From Anniella stebbinsi (Eukaryota > Chordata > Lepidosauria > Squamata > Anniellidae): a stretch of DNA of 64,000 nt. Under the pieces are notes generated by a model that saw only the letters and a program-made list of their open reading frames with translations, ran no database searches and was not told the origin of the DNA. The translations under genes and the position numbers were made by a program. Below are positions 41,541 through 54,080 of this stretch, piece after piece; within the stretch, counting starts at the first letter, position 1; every line of letters starts with the position of its first letter. Location: assembly GCA_029215795.1 (NCBI GenBank), contig JARDYH010000001.1, positions 185,263,654 through 185,327,653 of the forward strand, read 5' to 3'.

Positions 41541-42894
41541 TATATTTTTTCAAATGCATTTTTTCCTACATTCAGCACTGAAAGTTCAGGAGTTTACAAG
41601 TTTTGACCACAGATTGCACTCAGTGTTCCCCTTTGGGAAGTGCAAATTGGGTTAATTCTGGTCATAAATGAACGTGAACAATTTCTCATACATCCCTACT
41701 AGAGAATGCTGCCAGTACTCCAGCGTTTGCAGAAGGAACCACCTAGTTGATTCTATGTGCAATACCTATTCCTTTCATTATGAAATGTGACCTGTCGGGG
41801 AAAAGGGACATGGAATACACAGATGGGTGAGCAATCCCAGATGGAACAGCAATATGGGAATTGGGAAATATGGGAATTGGGGCCTTTGGGCTGCCTTTTT
41901 GAAGATGTGCAGAGATCAGGGCCTCACACTGACATCCTGCCTTCAGGAAAGGGCATTGGAAAAACAGGACCTGAAGCAGCAAGGAGGGCCAGCTCAGTTT
42001 TCACTCCCTCCAAATTGTCCCTCTAGGCTTGTGCCTAGTAGTCTGTAATTGAAAGTCCATCTTTGAGGAGAAGCTATTGAAGAGAGAGAAGAAGGAAGAG
42101 AATTTGAAGATTCTTCTGTACAGTGATTGCTTTTATAATCAGTTGTAAACAGACAAATTATCCATTTTAAAACAGAAACCCACTGTATTGTAGTGGATAG
42201 AGTGCTAGATTTAGATCAGTGAAAACAGGATTCAGACCCCTGCTCAGCTATGAAGGTCAGCAGGTGAGGCTGGGCCAGTTGCTTTCTCTCTCAGTTATCA
42301 CAGTTTTGAACATAAACAGGGAGAGTATGAGAATCATGTACGTTGACTTGAGTATCCTTTGAGGCAGAAATGAGGGACAAAAATGTGAAAATAAAAGAAT
42401 TAGAAGGAGTTTAATATGCTCATAACTGGAACATATTTTTCCTCCCATGCTTATAGTTACTTCATAATTATTACTTTAAGCTTAGCATGGCCAGTAGCGT
42501 TCCCAAGCATTCTAACAAGGAGCTAGTAAAATTGGAATGCGGTACATACCAAAAAGAGACAGGAAACTGCATCTGTTGACTTGCTAGCTTCCTTCTTTGG
42601 CATTTTAAACAAACTATCATGATGCTTATACTGACATAGGTCTAAGGGTTAGGAGGAAAAAGAGCGTTGAGGATGTTGGGTGAATTGGATTCTGTAAATA
42701 GTCAGTAAACAGGCTACATTTTTTTGAGATTAGCTCAGAGTTTGATTTTTTAAAATTAGGTTTTAAGTAGCTCAGTCCAGTCCAGTCAATGTCCAGCCCT
42801 TCTAACAGGGCTGGATGTGTTCCTGGAGCTATTTCCCACCCAATATTTTCTTACTCAGCTTTAAGTTGTATTTCTTTTACTGAGACTTACTGTC
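41541..42894. other. unassigned DNA
   Basis: No gene or repeat recognised. Confidence 0.45.
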
Positions 42895-42975
42895 TAGTAC
42901 ATTGGGCAACTTTGGCCATGCTGCCTGGGGTGATGGGAATTGTAGTCTAACACATCGGGAGGGTACCAGATGCTT
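42895..42975. mobile_element. palindromic foldback repeat (copy 3, one arm)
   Basis: cattgggcaactttggccat, gctgcctggggtgatgggaa, ttgtagtctaacacatcggg, agggtaccag: right arm and centre only. Confidence 0.6.
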
Positions 42976-43152
42976 CATATGATAATACAGGATCAGGACA
43001 ACATGAGGCATCTTTACTGGTCCCAGGCACTTCATCCTCCAATCCGGATTTGGGCTTGAAAGTTCAGGCGAAAGTGTGGATTCATGGGAGATGCATATAC
43101 AAAAGCACAATTTCTGACATCGCACAACCTCATTAACTAATCAGTGGACACA

Positions 43153-43285
43153 TCTAAAAGGCCAGCCTTCACCAACCTGGTGTTCTCCATATGTTTTGGA
43201 CTATAACGCCCAGCATTCCTGACAATTGGCCATGTTGGCTGAGGCTGATAGGAGTAGAAATCCAAAACATTGGCTTTGTTGAGCT
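43153..43285. mobile_element. palindromic foldback repeat (copy 4)
   Basis: ctggtgttctccatatgttt, tggactataacgcccagcat, tcctgacaattggccatgtt, ggctgaggctgataggagta, then a degraded right arm (aaatccaaaacatt). Confidence 0.65.
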
Positions 43286-44360
43286 TGAGCCCACTTGAGA
43301 TAGCCTTTGCTCTGGTCTTAAAGTGGCAGGGGTATGTCATTTTTTACATACAAATCCCCCAAATCATATTACAGTTATATCCGTTATGGCTGTTTGGGAG
43401 CTATGACAACATAGCCAATTCTGTGCATGTTGGGGTGGGGAGCTAATAGCATTATTTTGCCACAGCTATTATTTGAAAGTAATTTCACAGGAGGCAGAAT
43501 TTATCATGTGAACCATGACAGAAACAATCTGGAATAAGTGCATCAGATGGCTGTGAATGAATAGCTCTTTAATGAGGACCTTGAAGGAGGAGTTGATTGG
43601 AATGGTGTAGGAGAGTTTAGACAATTGACCCTTATTTGATGTCTAGGACTCTCTCTCTCTCTCTCTCTCCACACAGACACACACATATATAAATAGATAT
43701 TTTATCATAATTTAAACAGGCATATTACTATGTCCCATCTGTTATGAAGACATTAGATGTAATTTTTGGATATATTTTCAGATCCAGATCTGTTTCCATG
43801 TATTTTGAAATTCTGAAAGGACTAGTCTCTAAATGGTTATTTTTTCTTACATTACTAGAGTTGCTAAAGTTCTTTCCACTTATCCTAAACAAATTTTGCG
43901 AATGTAAGCCCTAATAAAACTAATTTACTTTCATGTCAGTCTCCAACCAGGCAAAATGTTTGGTTAATACTTTTGTACTTTGTTAAAATATTGGCCAGTT
44001 TATTTAAATGCACATGTTAAATGTTTAAATGTTTATTTAAATGCACATATAAATTCAGTCGCATTAAAAAGAGTGTGTCACAATATCGTTAGTTGGTTTT
44101 ATCAGTCTTCTGAATATGAAACATCAGTACCACCAGCAAAATCAAGGATTAGCCAGTTCCTCTATACAATCTGCAGTGGTATAACATCAGGCAAAAATAT
44201 CAAAGGGAACCCCACCACACTGGCTGGTTACTAGCATAGGGACTTCATTTTATTTTATTTAAAAGATTTATTGGCCACATTTTAGGGGAAATCCTCCTTA
44301 TCACTTAAAATGACGATAATATCCTTCAATATCCCCAAAGAAGGCAGCAGAATAACTCCA
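43286..44360. other. unassigned DNA with a (TC)n run
   Basis: ctctctctctctctctctcc with acacagacacacacatata near 43650-43690; otherwise nothing recognised. Confidence 0.45.
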
Positions 44361-44960
44361 TGGGCTCATCTACACCTTCAGCCCTTTTAAAAGGGAGGAG
44401 GGATGATTGTGAGGTTCCCGCTTCCGCGATCGTTGTTCATGGGGCACACACGAGGGGATTTTCCTGCAAGTAAAGGAGAGCTGTTGTGGGAGGACATGTG
44501 CCCCGTGATGGCGCTTCCGATGTGAATTGGCAGAAGTGGACAGGACTAGATATAGGGGTACAGGGCACAGGTTTTTTTTTTTAATAACTCCTCTGAGATG
44601 CTTGTATGTTTGCACAGAAGTGCAAACATACAGCAACGCAGGGGGATAGGTACTTTGTTGATATGTGTAAAAAAAAAAAACAGTTGGTGATGAAACACGG
44701 CGATGCCCATGCACACTCCCCTAATAGCAGGTTGGCTGTTTGCCTAGCCAGGAACCCGCGAAGGGGGGGGGTCATACCAGCTGGGACTTCAGGACTGTAG
44801 CGAGAGATGGGGAAAAGCCACTACAAAACCAGTCAGCGATATTCCGGAAAAACTGAGTGGTGGACTCAAGATCACTGTGGGAGTATGTGAAAGTCATGTG
44901 TCCTGCTAGGGATGACCTCGATGTTATTCCAGAATAAAAGGCTGGTGTGGATAAGGCCCA
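44361..44960. mobile_element. 600-bp TIR element of unknown family
   Basis: The ends tgggctcatctacacc and ggtgtggataaggccca are inverted copies with few mismatches. The body is GC-richer than its surroundings and non-coding. It contains an internal imperfect hairpin around agaagtgcaaacatac/gtatgtttgcacagaagtgc (about 44600-44630). No target duplication is visible, so superfamily is open. Confidence 0.6.
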
Positions 44961-47289
44961 TGTCTCTTAACAAATCTCTAGCCGAGAGCATCTTTCCGTG
45001 AAAGGATACAGCCTCTCAACTTCTAACTATAGTTCAGACAATTAATTGCAGTTGCACCTCATTCTGGTGCTACAAAGATCTTACCCATCATAAAATATAG
45101 GAAGGAGTCTACTTATAACTATGTCAGAAACAGGTATGCCAAATGCCTAGATTTTTAGTATATTCGTGGCTAACCTGTGAATGCATCTCATGAGAGACAA
45201 TTGTAGCACAGAAAGTGGGATAGACATCATTCATTCCCTTACTTATTTTTTCAGTCATCCTTTATCTTTCTTCACTGAAGTCCTGCTCAACTCCCAAACT
45301 GGGTGTTTCTGCCCAAAACTTGGGACAAGTGAGGACAAGCCTCAGTGGTCATATGCTCAGGACATTCCTGATCTTAATCCAGCAGGTTTTGGGATTCAAG
45401 GTTTCAGATGGTTGCATCATCCCAGTGTCCCGTTGTTGTTTCATTCAGGCAGGGAGAATGAGGCAGTGCATAGCCAGGGAGGCCTCTAGGATGCCAGGTG
45501 CTGAAGACTGCCTCAAGCGCCACTGAAATCCAGAACTGTAGCTATAGTCTTGATTTTGCTGTGTCTACGTGTATGCAATATCATCTCCTACTGCAGTTCT
45601 ACATGTACTGATAGAGCGTGCAGGGAAGGGAATAGTCTATGTTTGGTTCCCTTGTGCATAAGTTATTATTGAATACTTCCAATGCTACTAAATTGAAGTC
45701 AGTTACTTTGCCTTCCTTCCTTTGCTTCCGCCTGCCCTCAATTTTCCTAGTTTCCACAGATATGTCTAGTTTCCAGGCTCTGTCTTATTTTGGGGCCCTG
45801 TTTCTTGTTTGGTCATTCTTGTTCTTTTATTTGATTCCATATTTTCTAGGCAGTTTGGACTAGGAATCTTGGCAGCTACTCTCTCTCTCTCTCTTTGAAA
45901 TATCACCCAAGAACTGGCACAGAAGCACCACTAGCAGTTAGTTAATCACACGGTTTGCTCTTGAGTGCAGGATCCTAGCATGAGAGTAGGGAAGCTTTAA
46001 CTCTTTGTCCCCATTGTCGCCCCAATTCAGATCAGTTATTTGCATAGAGGGAAAAGCTCCTGTTGAGGCCGACCTTCTCACAAAACACAAGCTATATGGC
46101 ATGGAGCTCTCCTTTAGTAACTCTGCTTATAGTCATCATTTGTTAGCACATAGTCACTACATATTACTACAAAGAGATTTGAGATGTTTGGAAAAGATGA
46201 GGACTTATTCATAACTATCAAAATAAATTCATGTAATTCTGAACTATTTTAGCTCAGAATCTGCACTTTTACTAGTTCTGCTCCAGAATGTGCATTTGTG
46301 CACTTTACATTGTCCAGTTTATTTCCAAAATCCTATCTATCTATCAATCTATCTATAAAACTATAAATAAAAGATACATCCATATGAATGATTGAACATA
46401 GCTCCATAAATAGTGGTTTTGACCTATTCAATACAAATAAATGCAACAATATTCCCAGTGATATTGTCTTGCCTGCATTAGGCCCATTCTTGCCTGCTCA
46501 CTAAAGGCAGCATCAAAATATCTTCTTGAGTAATGATGCAGTGATACCATTTTTATATCCATTGTGCAGCTATTTCAACAAAACAACATTTTATTGGATG
46601 CTGAGAGGAAACTGTGTTGATGGAGTTTCTTTGGCATTTACTTTCACAATCATATAGTGACACATCTGTCTTTGTATAATGCTTCATTAAAATTCTTCCT
46701 GACTTGAGTAATCCCTACAGGACTATGAGAATCCTCAAACTTTGGAATTAGTTCCATGTTTATTATACATCTAATTTGAACATGGGTAGAAACTAAAGTG
46801 AGAACTACCCAGGGGCGGGGGGTAGGGGAATTCAGCCATCTGGGTTTCTAATATTTTTCTCAGGATTTGCATGAATTGATGTGCAAATGTACATTGCTAA
46901 ACACTTCTAACAATTGGCAGTGTGAAAAACTAGCATTTACTTACTCATAAACAGAAGACACTATTATCTTTATTGGACCAAATTATTATTTTCAAATTAC
47001 AGCACATTAAATTGCCCCCTGCATCCATCAGGAAACTTAATTCCTCTCAACAAAATTCAAAATGCTGTTCTAGTTTTGCTTACCTTGTTCAGCTGAACAA
47101 CAATGAAGTACATTATATTTTTATGCAATAATAGCATAATACATGTCTGTGTTTAAGCACTGTCAAATCATGTCAGAAGAATGGTGATATAATATTACTT
47201 CCTCATACTGAGTAGAACACAGAGATTAATATATAAAAAGCAAAGGGAACTGGGTTGGCCATAAGAAAATATTCAAAATTCATATTACT
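44961..47289. other. unassigned intronic DNA
   Basis: No gene recognised. Simple repeats: (CT)n at about 45880-45896 and a (CTAT)n-like run at about 46335-46365. Open frames of 100 codons or less (e.g. 45181-45489) lack splice context or domain character. Confidence 0.45.
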
Positions 47290-47395
47290 GTTTGTAATAC
47301 CTTTATTAGGCCAACTCAAAGGTCACAAAAATGTGCAAGCTTTTGAGATCTCCTGATCTCTTCGTCAGGCAAGATGTGACCAAAAAACAGTGTGG
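47290..47395. repeat. old interspersed amniote repeat
   Basis: taatacctttattaggccaa, then gcaagcttttgagatctcct, gatctcttcgtcaggcaaga. I recall this 'ttattggaccaact ... aagctttcgag ... ctcttcatcagg' phrase as a repeat common in reptile genomes, but cannot place its class. Confidence 0.5.
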
Positions 47396-47883
47396 GGTGG
47401 ATAGGAAGAAAAAATATGTCTTAATATTGAAGTCATGATATCACATTACGAAAAAATGTAGAAATTGTAATAATGTAATAATGTTATTAAGATATTACAC
47501 TAATATGGACTTTGGAATAGATTAACATGTTGCTTTTTGGTTGGCCCATTGAAGAGGAACATAAATTAGTCCGTGAAGAAATCATACAGAAACGCCACCT
47601 TACCCTAGTAATTTCTCACATTTCCTTAGAGAGCCTGCCTCACATTTTCAAAATCCTGAAATTAAAACATTGAGGATGACTTGTATCTGTTTCTAGGCAG
47701 CTAGATAGAGTGTTTTATGGCATGGATTGAGTATTTGAAAAGATTTAAAAGAAATATCCCAAAGATATTTATATCTCAGAGAAGAAAGTATTTAGGAGAG
47801 AGAGGCCTGGAAAAAATGTGAGATATTCAATAGGATTTGAAAGTGAAACAAGTTAGCTACAGGAATATAGAACTGGAAAAGTA

Positions 47884-48010
47884 GATTCAAGAGGCAGCTG
47901 GACAACCATCTGTCAGGGATGCCTTAAGGTGGATTCCTGCATTGAGTAGGGGGTTGGACTCGATGGCCTTATAGGCCCCTTCCAACTCTACTATTCTATG
48001 ATTCTATGGT
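47884..48010 (+). mobile_element. CR1 3' terminal fragment
   Basis: attcaagaggcagctggaca, accatctgtcagggatgcct, gggttggactcgatggcctt, then ctactattctatgattctat: two copies of the terminal octamer. Only the last ~125 bases of a CR1. Confidence 0.92.
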
Positions 48011-49884
48011 TCTCTGACCCACGCTGGGTCAATTATGCATGTACATCTTAACAGATGGTGTGCTCTGCCTGCTTTGAGGATGTGGAATAATTGAATCCAG
48101 ACTACCCCAATCCCATATCCAAGAGGCCATCAGAATGGTCAGAATTGCCAAAGTAGACCAACCAAATGCAAACCTTTCCTTTTTGTGAATGTAGGTATTC
48201 GGATCCATGTGCACAGACCCACTTGTGGATCATTCGAATGGATTGGGATTCAACTTCAATTTAGAGTGTCCAAAGAGCTACACCCATATTCCTAATGATA
48301 TATGATATTTCCCCTTAGCTCAGTTTTGAGTGTATGGGCCATCATTGCCTTTAGCCCATCTTGTATTTAAGCCACATCAGAGCAGGAAAAGAGAATAATG
48401 GGGGAAAGTGGATCCCCATCTCTGGTCTAAACACACATACTCCTGCTACTACCTCACTCCTTTCATGCCAATAATATCTCTGTGATCCACTGGAAAAGAG
48501 AGGCATGGATGTTAGGGTTCTGTGATCTATTCTGGGAGTCAGAGGAGAGGAAACTCTAAAGAGCTCCAGTAGGCCTTCACTAATAATCTTGCCCCCACCC
48601 GCATTAATAGTTTTATTGATTTTTAGGATTTACAAACACAAAACAAAATACAAAAAAAATAATAATCCCAGAATATATAAGATCTGTTCCCCCTCCCCAC
48701 CACCAAAAGCAGTAAAGTTGGGTTACTATGTTGTGCCAAGAAACTATCCAAACATCTGTAATGTAGAAATAAAAACTCTTCCAATTAAATTAGTATAATT
48801 TTTGAACATATCTTTGCTTCACACCCGTGTTCCTTTTCTGTAGAATAGCAGCCATTCTATCCAAAAGGATGGAAGGTCAGGAGATTCATGTAAAAGGATA
48901 TTCATGCTGTTTTCCTGTATCTTATATAGGCCGTCTAAATACTATTAAATTACTGGGGGGAAAGTTTTTTTTTTTTATGTTCCTAACAATTATCATTTAA
49001 ATAAAAAAGAGGTAGTGTAACATTTCGTATAGAGACTATAATGTTTAAGATGATGAATTTGAACAGAAACATCGTTTGGAAATGTCAGTTATCTGTGGTT
49101 TGGGACAAAAATTATGTTCTCAGGGGTCTTTAAACAACAACAACAAAAGAACAGATGGAGTTGACGCCCACGGAAAGAAAACATCTGTGTTGAACTTCCT
49201 GAACATTCTCAGACTTGAGCACGCTCCCACACAGACTGAGAAATACTTTAGAATTAATGAGTTGGCCACTTAGTTTTGACTCTTACTATTACTGACTGTT
49301 TTAATAAAAATAGGTGCCAATTATTATCTTCTGCTATAGAACTTAATTAGCCAAGCAACACTTTTGTTTATTTTAAAATCTATACCGTACTTTTCTTAAT
49401 AAAAGAAACTCAAAGCAGCCTACACTGCTTTCATACAAAGCACAGCAGAAGGGAATTCAAGAGTTCTGGCTGACATATCACTGCTAGCTTTAGAGTATTT
49501 GAAACAGTTGCAACTTAATACTGGGAATCAAAACAATTTGATCTTAAGCGGAAAAAAATGTAACCAGACAAGTATAAGGATCAACGGGGTGGGGGGGGAG
49601 GGGGGAGGGGGGACAGGCTGCAAGTAGCTTATGTATCTGTAATTTGCACTATTTTTCAAACTCTCTTGTTATAAGTGAACTATTTTTTAAAAATAAGGTA
49701 ATGAAATTGTGCTCAAACTGATATACTGTAATTACCTACAGTATTTCAATACTTTTCCCACTATTATCCCTTATCAGCGCATTGTAATGTAGTAATTCCA
49801 GTGGTAACTGGAATTCCAATTAAGTAGAAGAATTTCAGTTGTAATTCCAATTAAGTAGTACCGGGGGTGGGGGGTGGGGGGAGA
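48011..49884. other. unassigned DNA with G-runs
   Basis: No gene recognised. The A-rich segment at 48600-48665 could be an inverted LINE tail, and 49375-49440 (atctataccgtac, actcaaagcagcctac) resembles an inverted LINE 3' tail. G-runs at 49587-49613 and 49862-49883. Confidence 0.4.
49587..49613 (+). other. G-run cluster with quadruplex-forming pattern
   Basis: Four or more runs of at least four G separated by single T or A (ggggtggggggggagggggg and onward). It fits the G3+N1-7 quadruplex pattern. A second such cluster is at 49862-49883. Confidence 0.8.
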
Positions 49885-50015
49885 AGCCACTGGCTCTTCA
49901 AACATTACTGAACTGCAACTCCCATTAGCCCCAGACAGTATATGGCCAATGGTCAGGGATGACAATATTGGGAGTCCAAAAAACATTTGGAGGGTGCAGG
50001 TTGCCCATCCTTGTA
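49885..50015. mobile_element. palindromic foldback repeat (copy 5)
   Basis: ctgaactgcaactcccatta, gccccagacagtatatggcc, aatggtcagggatgac, then gagtccaaaaaacatttgga and gggtgcaggttgcccatcc. Both arms are present, with divergence. Confidence 0.65.
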
Positions 50016-50151
50016 GTAGAGGATCCAGTATTTACATCTATATAAGGATCCTCAATACAGCTAGTTATGACTAACAGTGGAGTCAATATACTGTAAACAG
50101 GATCCTATGCAACCTCAGCATCCGTTGACAACAAAACCATATCACTTAAGC
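50016..50151. other. short unassigned spacer
   Basis: Nothing recognised between two repeats. Confidence 0.4.
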
Positions 50152-50971
50152 TAGTGCTGTGCCAAAAATATCTCACACATTTTTTGATCATTGTCATTTA
50201 ATTTGATAGAAAATAAATTCCCTTTGAAAAGATATGTAATGGTGAAAAAAATGGATAAATTCTCATTGGTTGGGTTTAGGGTTCTTGTGCTTACATTACT
50301 TAGGAGGTAGTCAAAGAGTGTGTGCAAGTGCCCTGTTTTGCATTGTACGCTCATCTTTCTGACAGCCTGTAGCCTCCTTGGCTTCCCACGCTTCAATTAA
50401 AGCCCAAGGGAAGACAGCACAAGGTAATTCCTCCCATGGGGTTTTTCTGTTTCAGATCAGGCAACCTAGGAGGCTGCAGAAGAAGGGAGAGATGTGTAAT
50501 AGAAAGAAAAGACGCACACAATACCCTTAGGTGCCTCATACTGATTAGGTAAGCTCAAAACACCACAAAAATACATTATAAAACACCCTGAGAATGAGGC
50601 AAAACAATGGAAGCTTCTTTCGTGGTGGAAGAAAACTTTAAGGAAATTAGAGGACAGATTTTGGCACAGCACTAACTCCACCTCTTCCCTGGAACGAGAC
50701 ACAACACAGCCCCCCTCACACCTGCATTGTGGTTGATACGAAATGGGGGCCAGGCTGCCAACACAGCTGATATGGTGCACTTGCAGTGGCTGCAGAACCC
50801 CCCCTCCCTTACCCAAAAGAAAAGAAAAGAAAGACACGGCACACAGCCCTTAGCAATGGTGAGCCTGTGAGAATTGTTGAACATTTCTCTTCGACTTCAA
50901 GAAAGTCGGTGAAATTTCTCTCCCCACAAATAGGGTGGAGAATTTCAAGAAGCCATTTGTGTACAGCACTA
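50152..50971. mobile_element. hAT-like non-autonomous element, ~0.8-1.0 kb family (copy 1)
   Basis: Ends TAGTGCTGTGCC and GTACAGCACTA form a terminal inverted repeat. The interior matches 54081-55076 over most of its length (tctcattggttgggttt, cagcctgtagcctcct, ggaggctgcagaa, tgtgtaatag, aactcca-cctcttccctgga). Flanks acttaagc and ctttaaac share 5 of 8 bases. Only short open frames, none convincing. Confidence 0.75.
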
Positions 50972-51003
50972 CTTTAAACTACAGATAATGTAGCAGTAGC
51001 AAC

Positions 51004-51330
51004 ATGCGCTCTCATTCTGCCCATCTTAACACCAGACACACAATTGCCTGGCAAGATGCCTCCCTGACTGAGCTAGCTGAGCTGTTCTCACGTGTTGTGC
51101 TGAAGAAATCCAGGACCCTAATTCTGAGTGGCTTCAATATTCATGCTGAAGTCACCTGTAATGTTCTGGCCTGGGATTCCATGGCTTCTATGGTGCCAAT
51201 GGGGCTCACTCAAGTTGTCATCAGCCCAACATGTGGAGCAGGACATAGTCTTAATGCCAAGACTGGCTCCCTTGCAACTCAAGCAACTAGACACATGTTA
51301 AAAATGGTGGACTTCAAAGTCCATCATTAG
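51004..51330 (+). pseudogene. L2 endonuclease fragment
   Basis: A 108-codon open frame. 'LTELAELFSRVVLKKSRTLI', then 'LSGFNIHAEV' (the usual GDFN catalytic block is changed to SGFN) and 'MGLTQVVISPTCGAGHSLN' belong to the C-terminal half of an APE-type endonuclease. The N-terminal catalytic Glu block lies upstream and is missing, and the SDH block is lost in the decayed linker, so it is inactive. Confidence 0.75.
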
Positions 51331-51948
51331 AATCTAAAGCAGGGTCCCAAGCACAGAATTCACAGCATGGTTTAGTCTAGGAGTCCAGGCAAAGGAATGT
51401 CCAGTACCAGTGATGTGATACTCACAAATTTGTTTTGCCTCTGCATTAGCTTTTATGCAGGAGTGGAGCAAATAGAGATTCTTGCTTGTCAATGTAACTC
51501 TACTAGAAAACTTACCTCTCCTCTCGCCTCTTCCATCGACACTGTTCCCTCAGAAATGACCATGGGCCATGGCCCTTCTTTGGCTGAATCCACCTTCTGC
51601 TTGCTTATCAAGGAATGCTCCTGTGCTTGGTGTCCCTCAAGCTTTTCTCCCATGGCTAGATCTGGTGGACCTTGACAAAGAGCAGGTTCCTCCCCTGCAA
51701 TCTACTATGAAACTGGTTAGAGACACATTTCCAGTCCACTGCTGTTCCATATCCTGGCTAGATCTTAAATCATCTTCTTCGAACTCTGAATCAGACTCTG
51801 AGGCTGTGGCATCAGGTTCAGGCATGACACTTGATTTGATGGGAAGATAGATGATCTGGAAATGGTGTGTGTGGGTATTCTGCAACCCTGTTGTCATGGT
51901 CAGATCATTTCATGATGAGATTTGGTTTCACAGTAACTAGTCCCTTTT

Positions 51949-52680
51949 ATGGGGATGGAACTACAAGAGGGAGTGGTCCCAGACGGTCTGAAAGAGGCAG
52001 TAGTGAGACCACTCCTGAAGAAAGCATCCCTGGACCCAGAAAATGTTAATAACTATAGGCCAGTGGCAAATGTTCCATTCCTGGGCAAGGTCCTTGAGCG
52101 GGTGGTTGCTGGCAAGCTCCAGACACTCTTGGATGAGACCGATTATCTGGATCCATTTCAGTCGGGTTTCAGGCCTGGTTTTGGCACGGAAACAGCCTTG
52201 GTCACCCTGTATGATGACCTATGTCGGGAGAAGGACAGGGGGAGTGTAACTCTGTTGATTCTCCTTGATCTCTCAGCGGCTTTCGATACCATTGACCATG
52301 GTATCTTTCTGGCACGGCTGGCTGAGTTGGGAGTGGTAGGCACTATATTGCAGTGGTTCCGCTCCTACTTGACAGGTCAGCTCCAGAAGGTGGTGCTTGG
52401 GGGACATTGCTCAGCCCTGTGGATCCTCCAGTATGGGGTTCTGCAGGGGTCAGTCTTGTCCCCCATGCTATTCAACATCTACATGAAACCGTTGAGTGCG
52501 GTCATCCGGAGTTTTGGAGTGTGTTGTCATCAGTATGCTGATGACACGCAACTCTACTTCTCCTTTTCATCTTCATCAGGTGAGGCTGTGGATGTGTTGA
52601 ACCGGTGCTTGGCTGTGACAATGGACTGGATGAGAGCTAATAAACTGAACTCAATCCAGACAAGACTGAGATGCTGTTAG
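51949..52680 (+). pseudogene. L2 reverse transcriptase domain
   Basis: A 243-codon open frame covering the RT: 'VVRPLLKKASLDPENVNNYR' (motif 0/1), 'DPFQSGFRPGFGTETALVTL' (motif 2), 'LLILLDLSAAFDTIDHG' (motif A with its Asp), 'GVLQGSVLSPMLFNIYMKPL' (motif B) and 'HQYADDTQLYF' (motif C; Y-A-D-D at 52534-52545, intact). The frame ends at 52680, where one base change shifts the reading; the true continuation is the overlapping frame from 52671. Catalytic residues are intact, but the frameshift and lost endonuclease argue against recent activity. Confidence 0.92.
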
Positions 52681-53267
52681 TGGGGGGTTCCTCTGACTGG
52701 ATGGAGGGTGTTCAACCTGTTCTGGATGGGGTTGCACTTCCCCTGAAGGAGCAGGTTTGTAGCTTGGGCGTTCTCCTAGAACCATCTCTGTCACTTGAGG
52801 CTCAGGTGGCCTCAGTGGCACGGAGTGCCTTCTACCAACTTCGGCTGGTGGCCCAGCTACGCTCCTATCTAGACAGGGATAACCTGGCTTCAGTTTTCCG
52901 TGCTCTGGTAACCTCCAAGTCAGATTATTGCAATGCACTCTACGTGGGTCTGCCTTTGAAGAAGGTTCAGAAGCTGCAGCTTGTGCAAAATGCAGCGGCC
53001 AGATTGGTAACAGGGACCAGAAGGTTCGAGCATATAAGACCGATCCTGGCCCGCTTGCATTGGCTGCCTGTATATTTCCGAGTCCGATTCAAGGTGCTGG
53101 TATTAACCTATAAAGCCTTACACGGTTTGGGACCACAATACCTGATGGAACGCCTTTCCCGACATGAACCTACCCGTACACTACGCTCAACATCAAAGGT
53201 CCTCCTCCGGGTGCCTACTCCAAGGGAAGCTCGGAGGACGGCAACAAGGGAGAGGCTTTCTCTGTAG
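52671..53267 (+). pseudogene. L2 ORF2 C-terminal region
   Basis: A 198-codon open frame continuing the RT in another frame: 'KEQVCSLGVLLEPSLSLEAQ' (thumb), 'DYCNALYVGLPLKKVQKLQL', 'LHWLPVYFRVRFKVLVLTYK' and 'REARRTATRERLSL'. A further shift near 53260 leads to 'SVVAPQLWNDLPDKARLAPT' and 'FQRQVKTFLFSQAF', the usual end of L2 ORF2, before the 3'UTR. The same blocks occur inverted at 33.6-34.2 kb. Confidence 0.9.
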
Positions 53268-53573
53268 TAGCCCCCCAATTATGGAATGATCTCCCCGATA
53301 AGGCCCGCCTGGCGCCAACACTGTTATCTTTTCAACGCCAGGTCAAAACATTTCTTTTCTCCCAGGCATTTTAACAGCTTAAGTTGAGGTTTTAACTGAC
53401 TTTGTGGCCAGGCTTAAAAGTTTAAAATGTTTTAAATATCTGCTGTTTTATGTTTCATGGTTTTAAATTTTGTATATTGACTTTTAATGTTCAGTCTTTT
53501 CATTTTTGTAAACCACCCAGAGAGCTTCGGCTATGGGGCAGTATATAAATGTAATTAATAATAATAATAATAG

Positions 53574-54080
53574 CAACTCATCAGATGGTCTGTCCCTGGA
53601 GACTAATGAAACCTGATGGATGTCTTGTGTATTTTCCAGTAGATAGAATTTGCAATCCTGTAGAGGCCTTTATTTTTCCCTGGATAGAGATGTTGAAGGA
53701 ATCTGGTTGTGGGGCTTCCCGACTCCATTCTGACTTCTGCCAGCTTGCATGACCCAGTCCACAGCAAGTTGGGACAGTTGGTGGATTTGTTGTCTTTTTA
53801 AAAAATTGCATAAAAATACATCTGCACAAATCTCAGCTGTAATTTGCACAAATTTTGGTCACAATTTGTGCAAATGCCTATTTATCCAATAAAAAAACAA
53901 CTTCCCAGATATCCAAGAAAACCCATAATTCAGGTCGCAAATGCAAGCTGAGGTGGGGGTACCGCAGAAATCCAGCAAGCCACAAAAGGGCCAGATTTCC
54001 CAGCAACAGACATCCCTATCCTTGAAATGATGAGATGCACCAGGTCATCAATAATATCGCTCCTGAGTGTCTGCTGTGAT
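53574..54080. other. unassigned DNA
   Basis: Contains ttgcataaaaatacatctgc and gcacaaattttggtcacaat, short inverted words, but no assignable element. Confidence 0.4.

Larger units (their letters stand above)
51003..53573 (+). mobile_element. L2 LINE, nearly complete ORF2 and 3'UTR
   Basis: The most complete LINE in the window: endonuclease part (51004-51330), a decayed linker (51331-51948), RT (51949-52680), C-terminal region (52671-53267 and on), 3'UTR, and a gagagcttcggctatggggc terminus with an (AAT)n tail at 53557-53573. It sits exactly between two copies of the hAT-like element. The 5' end (ORF1 and UTR) is missing. Confidence 0.92.

Noticed and set aside
45181..45489. 102-codon open frame on the + strand
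   Set aside because: No repeats or domains, no splice signals in phase and not distinguishable from chance in this composition.
51949..53267. possibility that the long RT frames are a domesticated host gene
   Set aside because: They sit in a complete L2 context (endonuclease upstream, L2 3'UTR and terminus downstream), have a frameshift, and show no host splice sites.
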